From assembly GCF_008710705.1 (NCBI RefSeq), contig NZ_VYRZ01000003.1, positions 558,001 through 622,000 on the forward strand: a stretch of 64,000 nucleotides of DNA. The letters are read 5' to 3'. Below are positions 37,039-44,141 of the stretch, in pieces. How positions within the stretch are numbered: the stretch's first letter is position 1; each line of letters begins with the position of its first letter. The DNA comes from Microbacterium radiodurans. GTDB lineage: Bacteria > Actinomycetota > Actinomycetes > Actinomycetales > Microbacteriaceae. The notes under the pieces are model-generated. The model did not search any database. It was not told the origin of the DNA and worked only from the letters and a program-made list of their open reading frames with translations. The position numbers and the translations under genes are program-made.

Positions 37039-37669
37039 GTCGGTGGACGAGCGGCTCACCACCGCCCACGACCTCGCTCTGGCCGCGCTGCGCGAGGTCA
37101 CCCCCGCGACGACGGTCGGCGACCCGGTCGACTACGTGATCGAAGCCGACGGTGTCGTGTCGCTGCGCTTCGCCACCACTCTCCCGGGTTATCCCGGCTG
37201 GCTGTGGACCGTGAGCGTCGCGGTGGTTCCCGACTCCGAGCCGACCGTGCTCGAAGTGGAGCTGCTGCCCACCGAGGGCGCGCTGCTCGCGCCCGAGTGG
37301 GTGCCGTGGGCCGTGCGTCTGGCCGACTACCAGGCCGCACAGGCCGCTGCGGCCGAGAACGCCGAGGACGACGACGCCGACGACCTCGATGACGAAGACG
37401 ACGAGGTCGAGAACGATCTCGACGACCACATCGTCGATGACGACGACCTCGACGACGACGATGACGAGGTGGATGCCGATGACTTCGCCGACGGCAGCAC
37501 CGCCGTCACGCACGGCGGCGACGTCGACGGCGTCGACATCGACGAGCTCGACGACTCGGACGAGGACGACGACTCGGACGACGACTCCGACGAGGACGAC
37601 GACTCCGACGAGGATGACGACTCGGGCGACGACGATTCCGATCACGACGAGTCGCCATACGAGCGCTGA
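37022..37669 (+). CDS. DUF3027 protein with long acidic tail
   Basis: 215 residues. The conserved part (1-105) has DYVIEADGVVSLRFATTLPG, YPGWLWTVSVAVVPD and LLAPEWVPWAVRLADYQ. From residue about 118 onward the protein is almost entirely Asp/Glu/Ser, roughly 95 residues with long D runs and SDED repeats, then a YER end. The tail could mimic nucleic acid or hold a basic partner such as the co-encoded cold-shock protein. ATG 37022 lies within the cold-shock gene. Function unknown. Confidence 0.88.
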   Translation: MTSTPESVDERLTTAHDLALAALREVTPATTVGDPVDYVIEADGVVSLRFATTLPGYPGWLWTVSVAVVPDSEPTVLEVELLPTEGALLAPEWVPWAVRLADYQAAQAAAAENAEDDDADDLDDEDDEVENDLDDHIVDDDDLDDDDDEVDADDFADGSTAVTHGGDVDGVDIDELDDSDEDDDSDDDSDEDDDSDEDDDSGDDDSDHDESPYER

Positions 37670-37685
37670 GCTCGACGTCTCGACA

Positions 37686-37730
37686 ACGAAGAACGGATGC
37701 CGCGAGTTGCGGCATCCGTTCTTCGTTTCA
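37686..37730. terminator. Bidirectional terminator between DUF3027 and serC
   Basis: 18-bp perfect stem ACGAAGAACGGATGCCGC / GCGGCATCCGTTCTTCGT at 37686-37703 and 37709-37726, with a five-base loop, followed by TTCA. It is one of the strongest hairpins in the window and serves both converging genes. Confidence 0.92.
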
Positions 37731-37744
37731 CCCTGACGACGAGG

Positions 37745-38857
37745 TCAGAGGCGTTCGATCGTGTAGTCGATGCACTTGATCAGCTGGCGCACGTCGTCGG
37801 GATCGATCGACACGAAGGTCGCGACGCGGAGCTGATTGCGGCCGAGCTTGCGGTAGGGCTCGGTGTCGACGATGCCGTTGCCGCGCAGGCTCTTCGCGAC
37901 CGCTGCCGCGTCGACCGAGTCGTCGAAGTCGATCGTGACGACGACGGGGGAGCGGTCGGCGGGGTCGGCGACGAACGGCGTCGCGTACGACGAGGCGTCC
38001 GCCCATTCGTAGAGCGCGTTCGACGACTCCGCCGTGCGATCGGCCGCCCACTGCAGTCCGCCGTTGCTGTGGATCCACTCGAGCTGCTTGTCGAGGAGGT
38101 ACAGCGTCGCGACGGCCGGGGTGTTGAGGGTCTGGTTCAGGCGCGAGTTGTCGAGCGCGTTCTTCAGGCTCAGGAACTCGGGGATGTAGCGCCCGGATGC
38201 CGCGATCCGCTCGATGCGCTCGATCGCCGCCGGCGACACCGCCGCGAACCAGATGCCGCCGTCCGAGCCGAGGTTCTTCTGCGGGGCGAAGTAGTACACG
38301 TCGCACTGCGACACCGAGAAGTCGATGCCGCCCGCGGCGCTTGTCGCGTCGATGACGGTCAGGGCGCCGTCGTCGCCGACGACCCGCTCGACGGGCGCCG
38401 CGACGCCGGTCGAGGTCTCGTTGTGCGGCCAGGCGTAGACGTCGACGCCCTCGACGGCCTCGGCGCGCACACTGGTGCCGGGCTCGCTCTTGCGGATGTC
38501 GGGGGCGTCGAGCCAGGGCGCTTCGGCGGCTGCGCCGAACTTGCCGCCGAACTCGCCGAAGACGAGGTTCTGGCTGCGCTTCTCGATGAGGCCGAATGCC
38601 GCGGCATCCCAGAACGCCGTCGACCCGCCGTTGCCGAGGATGATCTCGTAGCCCTTGGGCAGACGCAGGAGGTCGGACAGACCCGAACGCGCCTGGCCGA
38701 CCAGGCTCTTCACGGGCGACTGGCGGTGCGACGTGCCGAGCAGGATCGAGCCGGGACCCGAGAGGGCCGCGACCTGTTCCGGGCGGATCTTCGCGGGACC
38801 GCAGCCGAAGCGACCGTCGCGGGGAAGGATGTCTCGAGGCAGGGTGACATGCGCCAT
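37745..38857 (-). CDS. serC: Phosphoserine aminotransferase
   Basis: 370-residue PLP enzyme converting 3-phosphohydroxypyruvate to phosphoserine in serine synthesis. It belongs to the actinobacterial SerC subgroup: FGCGPAKIRPEQ, LGTSHRQSPVKSLV, LGNGGSTAFWDAA, WPHNETSTGV, VIDATSAAGG, and YYFAPQKNLGSDGG with the Schiff-base lysine. ATG 38857 lies six bases after TAGAAT, a near-perfect leaderless promoter. The gene ends at an 18-bp terminator. Confidence 0.97.
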   Translation of the reverse strand: MAHVTLPRDILPRDGRFGCGPAKIRPEQVAALSGPGSILLGTSHRQSPVKSLVGQARSGLSDLLRLPKGYEIILGNGGSTAFWDAAAFGLIEKRSQNLVFGEFGGKFGAAAEAPWLDAPDIRKSEPGTSVRAEAVEGVDVYAWPHNETSTGVAAPVERVVGDDGALTVIDATSAAGGIDFSVSQCDVYYFAPQKNLGSDGGIWFAAVSPAAIERIERIAASGRYIPEFLSLKNALDNSRLNQTLNTPAVATLYLLDKQLEWIHSNGGLQWAADRTAESSNALYEWADASSYATPFVADPADRSPVVVTIDFDDSVDAAAVAKSLRGNGIVDTEPYRKLGRNQLRVATFVSIDPDDVRQLIKCIDYTIERL

Positions 38858-38869
38858 GAGGCGATTCTA
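38858..38869 (-). promoter_or_regulatory. Leaderless promoter -10 of serC
   Basis: TAGAAT (five of six to consensus) on the minus strand at 38869-38864, then six bases, then ATG. No ribosome binding site is present. Confidence 0.65.
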
Positions 38870-38956
38870 GGGGGCGGGCGCTGCTCCTCTCGCGCCGTCG
38901 TCGGTGGCAACGGATAGGGTTGAGTCCCCACCATCGCGCGCAAGGCAAAGGCTGAG

Positions 38957-39652
38957 ATGACCGACCTCATCGACACGACAGAGATGTATCTGCGGACCAT
39001 CCTCGAGCTCGAAGAAGAGGCGATCGTGCCTCTGCGCGCGCGCATCTCCGAGCGGCTCGGCCACTCCGGACCGACGGTGTCGCAGACCGTCGGTCGCATG
39101 GAGCGCGACGGTCTCGTCGTCGTGTCGGAGGACCGCTCGCTCGAGCTGACCGACAGCGGCCGGCAGAAGGCCGTCGACGTGATGCGCAAGCACCGCCTCG
39201 CCGAGCGTCTGCTCAGCGACGTCATCGGCCTCGATTGGGCGTACGTCCACGAAGAGGCGTGCCGGTGGGAGCACGTCATGAGCGAACTCGTCGAGCGCCG
39301 TCTCATCGAGCTGCTCGGCCACCCGACCGAGTCGCCCTACGGCAATCCGATCCCGGGACTCGACCAGCTCGGCGACGTTCCGGCGCGCACCTTCGACGAC
39401 GGCGTCGTCGGCCTCGTGCGCCTGCTCAACGAGGCGGGCGGCCCGATCACGGCGACCGTCCGCCGCCTCGCCGAGCCGGCGCAGGTCGATCCCGAGCTCC
39501 TGCAGCAGCTGCGGGCGGCGGGCGTGGTACCCGGCGGCACCGGCACCTTCCAGTTCTCCGAGGGCTACGTCCTCGTGCAGATGGACGGCAACGGCGAGGG
39601 GCTCGAGCTTCCCGTCGAGGTCGCCTCGCACATCTTCCTCACCCGATCCTGA
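38957..39652 (+). CDS. DtxR/IdeR/MntR family metal-dependent regulator
   Basis: 231 residues. N-terminal winged HTH: DLIDTTEMYLRTILELEEE, ISERLGHSGPTVSQTVGRMERDGLVV. The dimerisation and metal domain has KHRLAERLLSDVIGL, VHEEACRWEHVMSELVERRL and the metal-site HPTESPYGNPIPG. A C-terminal SH3-like FeoA domain ends the protein. The ancillary residues (Cys in EEACRWEH, His79-type) match iron sensors (IdeR) more than manganese sensors. The 3' end overlaps the convergent aquaporin gene by 14 bp. Confidence 0.93.
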   Translation: MTDLIDTTEMYLRTILELEEEAIVPLRARISERLGHSGPTVSQTVGRMERDGLVVVSEDRSLELTDSGRQKAVDVMRKHRLAERLLSDVIGLDWAYVHEEACRWEHVMSELVERRLIELLGHPTESPYGNPIPGLDQLGDVPARTFDDGVVGLVRLLNEAGGPITATVRRLAEPAQVDPELLQQLRAAGVVPGGTGTFQFSEGYVLVQMDGNGEGLELPVEVASHIFLTRS

Positions 39653-40319
39653 CACCGTCGCGGCGCTGGATCGGAGCGAGCAGCAGCACAAGCGCCCACC
39701 CGAGTGCGCCGCCCGAGAGCTGCGCGGCGACGTACATCACTGCGCTGCCCGGAGCGATGCCGGCGAAGGTGTCGGAGAAGACCCGTCCGGCTGTCACGGC
39801 GGGGTTCGCGAAGGATGTGGAGCTGGTGAACCAGTAGGCGGCGCCGATGTAAGCCGCTACCGCGGGCGCGGCGTATCTCGCGCGACCTGTTCGAGCCAGG
39901 ACGAACACGACCACGACGAGACCCGCCGTCGCCACCACTTCGGAGAGTGCGTGCGACCACGTGAGCCTCTCGTTCGAGCTGACGCTCACCGCGTCGAGTC
40001 CGAACATGGCGTTCGCGAGGATCGCGCCGCCGACGGCTCCCGCGATCTGTGCCGGGACGTACGCGAGCACATCCCGCCAACGCCGGTAGCCCAGGGCGGC
40101 GTCGACGACGGACACCACCGGATTGAAGTGTGCGCCGCTGATGGGCTGGAAGACGACGATGAGCACGAACAGGCCCGCCGTCGTCGCCAGAGCATTCTCC
40201 AAAAGCTGGAGGCCGGCATCAGCCGGCGAGAGCCGCGAGGCAGCGATGCCGGAGCCCACGACGACGGTGACCAGTCCGAGGGTTCCGATGAACTCTGCGG
40301 CTACCCCGCGGGAGGACAC
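39639..40319 (-). CDS. Aquaporin-family channel in the arsenic locus (AqpS-like)
   Basis: 226-residue MIP channel with six membrane helices and two half-helix loops. The loop motifs are HFNPVVSVVD (NPV instead of NPA) and FANPAVTAGRVFS (NPA). It begins SSRGVAAEFIGTLGLVTVVV. It is downstream of arsR on the same strand and divergent from arsC, where other bacteria carry the ArsB or Acr3 pump. Sinorhizobium AqpS plays this role: arsenite made by ArsC leaves down its gradient. GTG 40319 is four bases from the arsR stop. Confidence 0.88.
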   Translation of the reverse strand: MSSRGVAAEFIGTLGLVTVVVGSGIAASRLSPADAGLQLLENALATTAGLFVLIVVFQPISGAHFNPVVSVVDAALGYRRWRDVLAYVPAQIAGAVGGAILANAMFGLDAVSVSSNERLTWSHALSEVVATAGLVVVVFVLARTGRARYAAPAVAAYIGAAYWFTSSTSFANPAVTAGRVFSDTFAGIAPGSAVMYVAAQLSGGALGWALVLLLAPIQRRDGVRIG

Positions 40320-40322
40320 CGG

Positions 40323-40679
40323 CTAGACCGTCGCGAGCAGCGCGGCGACGCCATCGAGCGAGCCCGGCACGAGCCGGTAGTACGCCCACGTGCCGCGCTT
40401 GGAACGGGACAGGAACCCGGCATCGGTGAGCACACGCAGGTGGTGCGAGACCGTCGGCTGCGAGAGGCCGAGCGGCTCGGTGAGATCGCAGACGCATGCT
40501 TCATCGCCCTCGTGGGATGCGACCATCGAGATCAAGCGCAAGCGAGCCGGATCGGCGAGCGCACGCAGCGTTCTCGCCAGCGACTCGGCGTTGTCCGCAC
40601 CGATGGGTTCGCGCGTGAGCGGCGCGCAACATGCTTGGAGGTCGCGCACGGGCAGCAGTTCACCGACGGGCATGAACAT
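40323..40679 (-). CDS. arsR: ArsR family arsenic-responsive repressor
   Basis: 118-residue winged-helix repressor. The HTH is LGLSQPTVSHHLRVLTDAGFL, preceded by EACVCDLTEPLG, where the CVCDL pair is the arsenite-binding cysteine motif. A further Cys pair (CC of LQACCAPL) near the N-terminus suggests an additional metalloid site. Several starts are in frame (TTG 40685, ATG 40679, ATG 40673). ATG 40679 lies within the operator dyad, so the message is probably leaderless or nearly so. It represses itself, the aquaporin and arsC. Confidence 0.92.
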   Translation of the reverse strand: MFMPVGELLPVRDLQACCAPLTREPIGADNAESLARTLRALADPARLRLISMVASHEGDEACVCDLTEPLGLSQPTVSHHLRVLTDAGFLSRSKRGTWAYYRLVPGSLDGVAALLATV

Positions 40680-40710
40680 AGACAAACATCAATATTGACA
40701 GCTGTCTATG
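40677..40710. promoter_or_regulatory. ArsR operator/promoter between arsR and arsC
   Basis: A 34-bp dyad with outer arms CATAGACA / TGTCTATG and a core palindrome TCAATATTGA at 40689-40698, all centred on the same axis (40693.5). The core's TTGACA (40695-40700) is a consensus -35 for arsC, with CAGACT at 40719-40724 as the -10 after an 18-base spacer. The AT-rich core stands out in this GC-rich DNA. Confidence 0.88.
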
Positions 40711-40775
40711 TCCGCGCGCAGACTGGCCACGCCGAGCGCCGGGGAGAGCCCGGTCCGACCCGAGGAGTACGAGAG

Positions 40776-41177
40776 ATGCCGGAGACACCCACCGTCCTGT
40801 TCGTCTGCGTCCACAACGCGGGACGCTCGCAGATGGCCGCAGGCTACCTGCGCGAACTCGCGGGAGGCCGCGTGCGGGTGCTGTCGGCCGGCAGCGAGCC
40901 CGCGGATCGGATCAACCCGGTCGCCGTCGCCGCCATGGCGGAGGAAGGCGTCGACATCACCGCGAACACGCCGCAGATCCTCACGACGGACGACGTGCGC
41001 GCATCGGATGTCGTCATCACCATGGGATGCGGCGACGCCTGCCCGATCTTCCCCGGCAAGCGCTACGAGGACTGGACGCTCGAGGACCCGGCCGGTCAGG
41101 ACCTCGACGCGGTGCGCCCCATCCGCGACGACATCCGGGCGCGGGTCGAGGCGCTCATCGCCGAGCTCGCAATCTGA
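40776..41177 (+). CDS. arsC: Arsenate reductase ArsC (LMW phosphatase fold)
   Basis: 133 residues. The P-loop CVHNAGRSQMAAG carries the nucleophile Cys near residue 11. The redox relay cysteines appear in VITMGCGDACPIFPGKRYEDW, and the general acid Asp in the EDPAGQD segment. It reduces arsenate to arsenite using thiol/thioredoxin or mycothiol. ATG 40776 has GAGGAG upstream. Its promoter overlaps the ArsR operator. Confidence 0.94.
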   Translation: MPETPTVLFVCVHNAGRSQMAAGYLRELAGGRVRVLSAGSEPADRINPVAVAAMAEEGVDITANTPQILTTDDVRASDVVITMGCGDACPIFPGKRYEDWTLEDPAGQDLDAVRPIRDDIRARVEALIAELAI

Positions 41178-41215
41178 TCGGTCGCCGCATGCGCGTCTTC
41201 GCCGGGGACGGGAAC

Positions 41216-41244
41216 GTGACTTATTCGTTACCTTCCGGTAGCCT
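41216..41244 (+). promoter_or_regulatory. Promoter of the M23 peptidase gene
   Basis: GTGACT (41216-41221), 17-base spacer and TAGCCT (41239-41244). It predicts a leader of about 145 bases before the TTG start at 41398, long enough to carry regulation. A cyclic-di-AMP riboswitch was looked for and not recognised. Confidence 0.5.
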
Positions 41245-41397
41245 CGAGAAGTCTCCAGGCGAGAAGCCCGCCCGAGACCGCTGCGCGGATTGCCTTTTCG
41301 GCTCGTCGTCCGCCCGGTGACACCCGAACGTCGCGTGCCCGTCACGCAGTACCGACGAGCCAGCGCCCAGAAGGCGCGGAGGCGCCGGAGGACTGAT

Positions 41398-42303
41398 TTG
41401 GCTGAACACAACGATTCGTCGGCAGACACGCCCGAAGTCGACCCGACGAGTCCCGACCGTCCCGGTCGAGCGATGCGCATCGGATTCCGACGCCCCGTCG
41501 CTAAGACCGCGGGAACGGTCGCCACGACAACTCGCGCCGCGCGCCGGCGCAGCGTCCAGCATCCCGTTCGCAGCACCGTGACCCTCGCGGCCGTCGTCGG
41601 CCTCGTCGCCACCGTCGCGATCCCCGCCTTCGCCGCCGTCCGCGGCGAGACGGCCGAGGCGCAGACGCTGCAGCAGGTCGCCGCGAGCAACGCGCAGTCG
41701 CTCGTCGTCGGCTCCGAGGCGGCTCCGGCAGCCCTCGACCGCAGCGGCTTCACGGCGACCACGCCGGAGGAGATCCAGAAGAAGAAGGACCAGGAGGCAG
41801 CCGAGAAGGCCGCCGCCGAGGCTCTCGCCCGCCGCCTCTCCGCCGCCAGCTCGACCGCCTCCTCGTCGTCGTCGTCGACCTACAGCGACCCGATCCCGCT
41901 CGTCGCTCCCGGCTCGGGCCTCGTGCGCCGGCCGCTCATGAGCTTCAACAACTTCGGCACCCCGTACGCCGGGCACCGCGGCACCGACTACATGGTCGGC
42001 GGCGGCACGCCGATCTACTCCGTCGCCGACGGCACCGTCGTCGCGTCGAGCGAGAGCGGCCCGGGGTGGGGCGTCTACGTCAAGGTCGCGCACAACATCA
42101 ACGGCGTGAACGTGACGAGCCTCTACGCGCACATGACCTACGGCACCCGTGCCGTCCAGGTCGGCGACACCGTCAGCGCGGGTCAGCTGCTCGGCCAGGT
42201 GGGCGACACCGGCCGCGCGTTCGGCACGCACCTGCACCTCGAGATCGTCGTCGACGGCACCTATGTCAACGCGGAGAACTGGCTCGTCACCAACGGCGCC
42301 TGA
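41398..42303 (+). CDS. M23 family metallopeptidase, predicted cell-wall hydrolase
   Basis: 301 residues: a basic cytoplasmic N-terminus, one membrane or signal helix (STVTLAAVVGLVATVAIPAFA), an Ala/Lys/Glu coiled-coil-like linker and a poly-Ser stretch. The LytM/M23 domain follows, with GHRGTDYMVGGGTPIYSVADG (Zn ligands His and Asp) and GTHLHLEIVV (HxH motif) and MTYGTRAVQVGDTVSAGQ between. It probably cleaves peptidoglycan cross-links. The TTG at 41398 has GGAGGA five bases upstream and gives AEHNDSSADT; an in-frame start at 41290 lacks one. Confidence 0.9.
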   Translation: MAEHNDSSADTPEVDPTSPDRPGRAMRIGFRRPVAKTAGTVATTTRAARRRSVQHPVRSTVTLAAVVGLVATVAIPAFAAVRGETAEAQTLQQVAASNAQSLVVGSEAAPAALDRSGFTATTPEEIQKKKDQEAAEKAAAEALARRLSAASSTASSSSSSTYSDPIPLVAPGSGLVRRPLMSFNNFGTPYAGHRGTDYMVGGGTPIYSVADGTVVASSESGPGWGVYVKVAHNINGVNVTSLYAHMTYGTRAVQVGDTVSAGQLLGQVGDTGRAFGTHLHLEIVVDGTYVNAENWLVTNGA

Positions 42304-42313
42304 TCCCCTCGTC

Positions 42314-42349
42314 CGAACGGCCGGAGCGCATCGCGCCTCCGGCCGTTCG
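42314..42349 (+). terminator. Terminator after the M23 peptidase gene
   Basis: 12-bp stem CGAACGGCCGGA / TCCGGCCGTTCG at 42314-42325 and 42338-42349, followed by CATGTGC. The stem is strong but without a T-run. Confidence 0.75.
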
Positions 42350-42409
42350 CATGTGCGGGAGGAGCGCGGTCGCGCCCGGGAGGACACGCTCCGATTCGTT
42401 CATCCCGCG

Positions 42410-42438
42410 TTGGCCTCCGTCCGGCCGGGGTGTATTAC
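42410..42438 (+). promoter_or_regulatory. Promoter of a small transcription unit upstream of the HNH gene
   Basis: TTGGCC (42410-42415), 17-base spacer and TATTAC (42433-42438). Transcription would start near 42446 and meet an intrinsic terminator at 42568-42598, giving an RNA of about 150 bases unless read-through occurs. Confidence 0.5.
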
Positions 42439-42475
42439 CCTGATCCCGACACTCGCGTACGTCGAGGGGGAGCCG

Positions 42476-42652
42476 ATGGGACATCAACCAGGCATTCGAA
42501 CCGTGAATGCTCTCGGTCGCTACGTCCTGCGGCATCGTGTGCACACCTGCGGCCTCGGCCGTGATTCAAGGCGCTGTCTTCATGACGGCGCCTTTTTTCG
42601 TGCTCGCTCCCGTTCAGCACGCGCGGCGTCACTCGCATCGGACAACCGCTGA
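42476..42652 (+). CDS. Possible small leader ORF overlapping an intrinsic terminator
   Basis: 58 codons, ATG 42476 with a strong AGGGGGAG three bases upstream, beginning MGHQPGIRTVNALGRYVLRH. The frame stays open through the terminator hairpin and its T-run and stops at 42652, 29 bases before the HNH start. It resembles no family I know and is rich in Arg and His. It may be a leader peptide whose translation melts the hairpin, or simply chance. If the RNA ends at the terminator, the ORF lacks a stop. Confidence 0.35.
   Translation: MGHQPGIRTVNALGRYVLRHRVHTCGLGRDSRRCLHDGAFFRARSRSARAASLASDNR
42568..42598 (+). terminator. Intrinsic terminator upstream of the HNH gene
   Basis: AAGGCGC-T-GTC / GAC-G-GCGCCTT stem with a TTCAT loop and a run of six T, the only classic T-run terminator in the window. 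It ends 82 bases before the HNH start codon, so it terminates an upstream RNA or attenuates the HNH gene. Confidence 0.88.
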
Positions 42653-42680
42653 AGCCGTCAGGGCGGTTCGAGAGGACATC

Positions 42681-43178
42681 ATGCGCACACTGGTTCTGAA
42701 CGCCGGATACGAGCCGCTCGCGGTCGTCTCCTTCCGCCGAGCACTGATCCTGGTCATGAACGACAAGGCCACGGTCATCGAGCACGACGACCGAGATCCG
42801 GTCCTCGGGATCGACGGCGTCTACGACAGACCGGCGGTGATCGTGCTGACCCGCTACGTGCGCATTCCGAACGTGCGCCGCGTGCCGGTGACGCGTCGGG
42901 GCGTCCTGCGCCGGGATGCGCACCGCTGCGCCTACTGCGGCAAGGCGGCCACGACGATCGATCACGTGCTGCCGCGCTCGCGCGGGGGCAGCAACTCGTG
43001 GGAGAACCTCGTCGCGTGCTGTCTGCGATGCAACAACGCCAAGAGCGACCACACCCCGCAGGAGATGGGGTGGGCGCTGCGCTGGGCGCCGCAGCCGCCT
43101 CGCGGCGCGCACTGGACGGTGCGCGGCACCGAGCGCACCGACCCCAGCTGGGAGCCGTACCTGACCCTCGCGGCGTAG
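42681..43178 (+). CDS. HNH endonuclease
   Basis: 165 residues. The HNH core is RDAHRCAYCGKAATTIDHVLPRSRGGSNSWENLVACC, with both CxxC zinc pairs (CAYC and CLRC) and the N-x-x-x-x-C-x-x-CN ending RCNNAKSDHTP. The N-terminal MRTLVLNAGYEPLAVVSFRRAL marks the stand-alone HNH subfamily common in actinobacteria. DNA cleavage is expected from the family; its biological role is unknown. ATG 42681 has GAGG upstream. Confidence 0.92.
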   Translation: MRTLVLNAGYEPLAVVSFRRALILVMNDKATVIEHDDRDPVLGIDGVYDRPAVIVLTRYVRIPNVRRVPVTRRGVLRRDAHRCAYCGKAATTIDHVLPRSRGGSNSWENLVACCLRCNNAKSDHTPQEMGWALRWAPQPPRGAHWTVRGTERTDPSWEPYLTLAA

Positions 43179-43376
43179 CCGTCGGCCGGTGGCGGCCGCG
43201 CTGCGGTCGGTGCTGACGTCGGGTGTGCGGCGCAGGTTTGTGCGTGAGGCGCGGTCTTTTCCGCGCCTCATGTATGGAACTGCGCCTGATCCCGTCCCCA
43301 CCGTTGGGCGCACGTTCGGCTCGGGGGGAGATGCCGGAGGCGATGTCGGAGGTCGTGCGTATCTTCGAACTCACGG

Positions 43377-43405
43377 TTGAGGGCTTAGAACACATGTTCT
43401 AGCCT
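43377..43405 (+). promoter_or_regulatory. SOS promoter with LexA box for imuA-imuB-dnaE2
   Basis: TTGAGG (43377-43382), a 17-base spacer and TAGCCT (43400-43405). The spacer holds TAGAAC-ACAT-GTTCTA (43386-43401), a perfect palindrome matching the actinobacterial LexA box GAAC-N4-GTTC. LexA bound here would block RNA polymerase directly. Confidence 0.92.
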
Positions 43406-43423
43406 GGATGAGTGAGGTCGATC

Positions 43424-44140
43424 ATGCGCAATCCCGCTGCCGCTGCAGACGTGCAGCGTCTGCGCGCGCAGATGGAGCGCATGCAGGGGCGCCGGCTCGA
43501 CGCTCCCTCGCTTCCCACGCATCCCGCCCTCGCCGGTCTGCTGCCCGGGCGGGGGCTGCGTCCCGGCTCGGCGTATTCGCTCGGGTCGTCGCTGTCGCTG
43601 CTGTTCGCGCTGCTCGCGCAGCCGTCGCAGGCGGGGTCGTGGTGCGGTGTCGTGGGGATGCCGGGATTCGGCGCCGAGGCGGCGGAACGCGCCGGAGTCG
43701 ATCTCTCCCGCGTCGTGCTGATCCCCGAGCCGGGGCCGCGCTGGCTGGCGGTCACCGCCACGATCGCCGACGTGCTGCCGGTCGTCGCGGTGCGGCCGCC
43801 CGAGCGGGCGAAGGATGCCGACATCTCCAAGCTCGCGGGACGGCTCCGCGATCGCGGGGCGGTGCTGCTCGTGCAGGGGCCGTGGCCGCAGACCGAGGCG
43901 ATGCTCGACGTCGCCGACGCCCGGTGGTCGGGACTCGGCGACGGCGACGGCTACCTCAGTGAACGGGAGCTGACGGTGACGGTCTCGAGCCGGCGCTCTC
44001 CGGTGCCGCGCTCGGCGCGGGTGCTGCTGCCCGCAACCGACGGGGCGCTCGCCGAGATGCCGCAGCACGACCTCGGCGCGCGCACGGCGCCAGCCGGAAC
44101 ACCGCTGTCGGAGCCGATCCCGATGCGACGGGCGGTCTGA
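43424..44140 (+). CDS. imuA: ImuA-like mutasome accessory protein
   Basis: 238 residues, RecA-fold-like. LLPGRGLRPGSAYSLGSSLSLLFALLAQ replaces the Walker A region, VVGMPGFGAEAAERAGVDLSRVVLIPEPG follows, and the C-terminal half is divergent. ImuA' proteins support translesion synthesis by ImuB and DnaE2. ATG 43424 has GAGG seven bases upstream; a GTG at 43412 would lie at the transcription start. It is the first gene of the LexA-controlled operon. Confidence 0.85.
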   Translation: MRNPAAAADVQRLRAQMERMQGRRLDAPSLPTHPALAGLLPGRGLRPGSAYSLGSSLSLLFALLAQPSQAGSWCGVVGMPGFGAEAAERAGVDLSRVVLIPEPGPRWLAVTATIADVLPVVAVRPPERAKDADISKLAGRLRDRGAVLLVQGPWPQTEAMLDVADARWSGLGDGDGYLSERELTVTVSSRRSPVPRSARVLLPATDGALAEMPQHDLGARTAPAGTPLSEPIPMRRAV

Positions 44141-44141
44141 G

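Noticed and set aside
41178..41397. Cyclic-di-AMP riboswitch ahead of the M23 peptidase
   Set aside because: The expected conserved blocks were not found. Only a promoter-like element and a plain leader are seen.
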